Assembly (NCBI GenBank): GCA_016932375.1
Contig: JAFGDA010000181.1
Span: 1-23,996 of the forward strand
DNA length: 23,996 nt
From: Actinomycetota bacterium
GTDB taxonomy: Bacteria > Actinomycetota > Humimicrobiia > Humimicrobiales > Humimicrobiaceae
Direction of reading: 5' to 3'
This document shows, in pieces, positions 23,055 to 23,996 of the stretch (its first letter is position 1; every line of letters begins with the position of its first letter). A program made the translations under genes and the position numbers. The notes under the pieces are model-generated. The model had not been told where the DNA came from. It saw only the letters and a program-made list of their open reading frames with translations, and did not search any database.

Positions 23055-23900
23055 TTGAGTAAGAAAATTGTTATTGGGATAATTAAATACCTGGTTCTGG
23101 TAATCTCTATATCTGCCATATTGTTGCCGTTACTTTATGTAATATCAATTGGCTTCATGCATCACGATGATGTCTATGCGATTTTTCCAAAAATGGGGTT
23201 TACCCTGGAGAATATACCTGAAGCTATAAGACAGACGGTTAAATTTGCCCAGATCACTTTTACGAGGACAATGATCAATAGCTTTGTAGTATCTACCGGG
23301 TCAATAATAGGAATAATCATAGTATCTATTCTGGCTGCTTATGCATTCAGCGCGTACAACTTCAGGTTCAAGGAACCTATTTTTATAACATTTTTAATCA
23401 GTTTCATGATACCGGTACAGGTCCTGTTGATCCCACTATTTGTGCTTATGAAAAACCTTAAACTGCTAAACTCCTACCTGGTCCTGATACTACCTTATAT
23501 TGCCATCCATTTTCCCATAGCTGTGCTGATCCTGAGGGGGTTTTTCGAGAAGATCCCCATAGAGATAAAGGAGGCAGCAAAAATCGATGGAGCCAGCGAT
23601 ACGAGAATACTCACAAATGTGGTACTTCCCATATCAAAGCCTGCTATCGCCACAGTAATAACCTTTTCCTTTATGATGGTCTGGAATGAGTTCCTTTTTG
23701 CACTTGTATTTATAAGGAAGGAACACCTCCAGACCCTTCCAATAGTATTGAACCTGTTGCAGTATAATCCCCACGGCATCGTACATTACGAAGTTTACGG
23801 GGCATTTATTTTTCTTTCCCTGATACCTGAGATTATAATCTTTATCTTCTTCCAGAGATGGTTCATAGCCGGGCTGTCTGCTGGTGCTGTTAAGGGTTAA
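23055..23900 (+). CDS. Sugar ABC transporter permease, MalG/UgpE type
   Basis: A 281-residue membrane protein with about six hydrophobic segments. The EAA loop EAAKIDGASDTRILTNVVLPISKP begins near residue 173. The preceding block MIPVQVLLIPLFVLMKNLKLLNSYLVLIL and the C-terminus FFQRWFIAGLSAGAVKG are typical of the MalG/UgpE group. All possible starts are TTG (23034, 23046, 23055). I chose 23055 because AGGAG at 23039-23043 is 11 bases ahead and the start then lies one base after the upstream stop; 23034 would overlap by 20 bases. An ATPase gene is absent, so a shared MsmX/UgpC-type ATPase elsewhere, or one just downstream, must drive it. Confidence 0.92.
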   Translation: MSKKIVIGIIKYLVLVISISAILLPLLYVISIGFMHHDDVYAIFPKMGFTLENIPEAIRQTVKFAQITFTRTMINSFVVSTGSIIGIIIVSILAAYAFSAYNFRFKEPIFITFLISFMIPVQVLLIPLFVLMKNLKLLNSYLVLILPYIAIHFPIAVLILRGFFEKIPIEIKEAAKIDGASDTRILTNVVLPISKPAIATVITFSFMMVWNEFLFALVFIRKEHLQTLPIVLNLLQYNPHGIVHYEVYGAFIFLSLIPEIIIFIFFQRWFIAGLSAGAVKG

Positions 23901-23996
23901 AAAACCTGGAATTATGATAGGTTAAAGATATATTGTTATTTAATCAAGGATAGGCTATTTAAGAGGCTAATCAATCAACAGTAAGAGTGGTTATAA
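23901..23996 (+). other. Gene-free end of window
   Basis: These 96 AT-rich bases after the second permease show no reading frame of note, hairpin with T-run or promoter. The next gene of the operon, if any, starts beyond the window. Confidence 0.6.

Overview
The window carries 22 protein-coding genes, all on the + strand and tightly packed. Most are bacterial housekeeping genes. The order greA-lysS-mcsA-mcsB-clpC-disA-ispD-ispF-cysE-cysS-rlmB-yacP resembles the order known from Firmicutes and, in part, Actinobacteria. Arginine is written mostly with AGG/AGA and isoleucine often with ATA. This fits a Gram-positive-type or deep-branching, probably uncultured bacterium of moderate to low GC. The sequence does not let me name a phylum with confidence. 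I saw no tRNA, rRNA, CRISPR array, insertion sequence or prophage gene.

Region 1 (1-5273) holds replication, translation and purine genes: the 3' part of rplI (bL9, with a long acidic tail), dnaB, purA (overlapping dnaB), purD and purE (overlapping by 4 bases). Region 2 (5274-6218) is a lone phosphate-transport ATPase gene, pstB, behind its own candidate promoter. Region 3 (6277-18363) starts at a perfect-consensus sigma-A promoter before greA. It runs through lysS, the protein-quality-control set mcsA-mcsB-clpC, the c-di-AMP synthase disA, the isoprenoid genes ispD-ispF, the cysteine genes cysE-cysS and the rRNA methylase rlmB. It ends in a GC-rich hairpin plus T-tract that overlaps the rlmB stop codon. 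Region 4 (18404-20004) holds the ribosome-linked nuclease gene yacP and a lipoprotein with a staphylococcal-nuclease domain and a lamin-tail domain.

Region 5 (20005-23996) is a sugar ABC transporter of the CUT1 type: a substrate-binding lipoprotein and two permeases, but no ATPase in view. A leader of about 340 bases precedes it, with a promoter and a LacI-type operator-like palindrome. A strong hairpin separates the binding protein from the permeases.

The most notable observation is the McsB homologue. Its fold-defining motifs are recognisable and the frame is open, but several residues that bind ATP phosphates or take part in catalysis in guanidino/protein-arginine kinases are replaced. 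Meanwhile McsA keeps all its zinc ligands and ClpC keeps both glutamates of its phospho-arginine pockets. This suggests a pseudokinase or a changed arginine-phosphorylation system. Other points worth checking are a His-to-Ser change in the HIGH motif of CysRS, the acidic bL9 tail, the Glu/Ala/Val tandem repeat in the sugar-binding lipoprotein, and the elements in the transporter leader.
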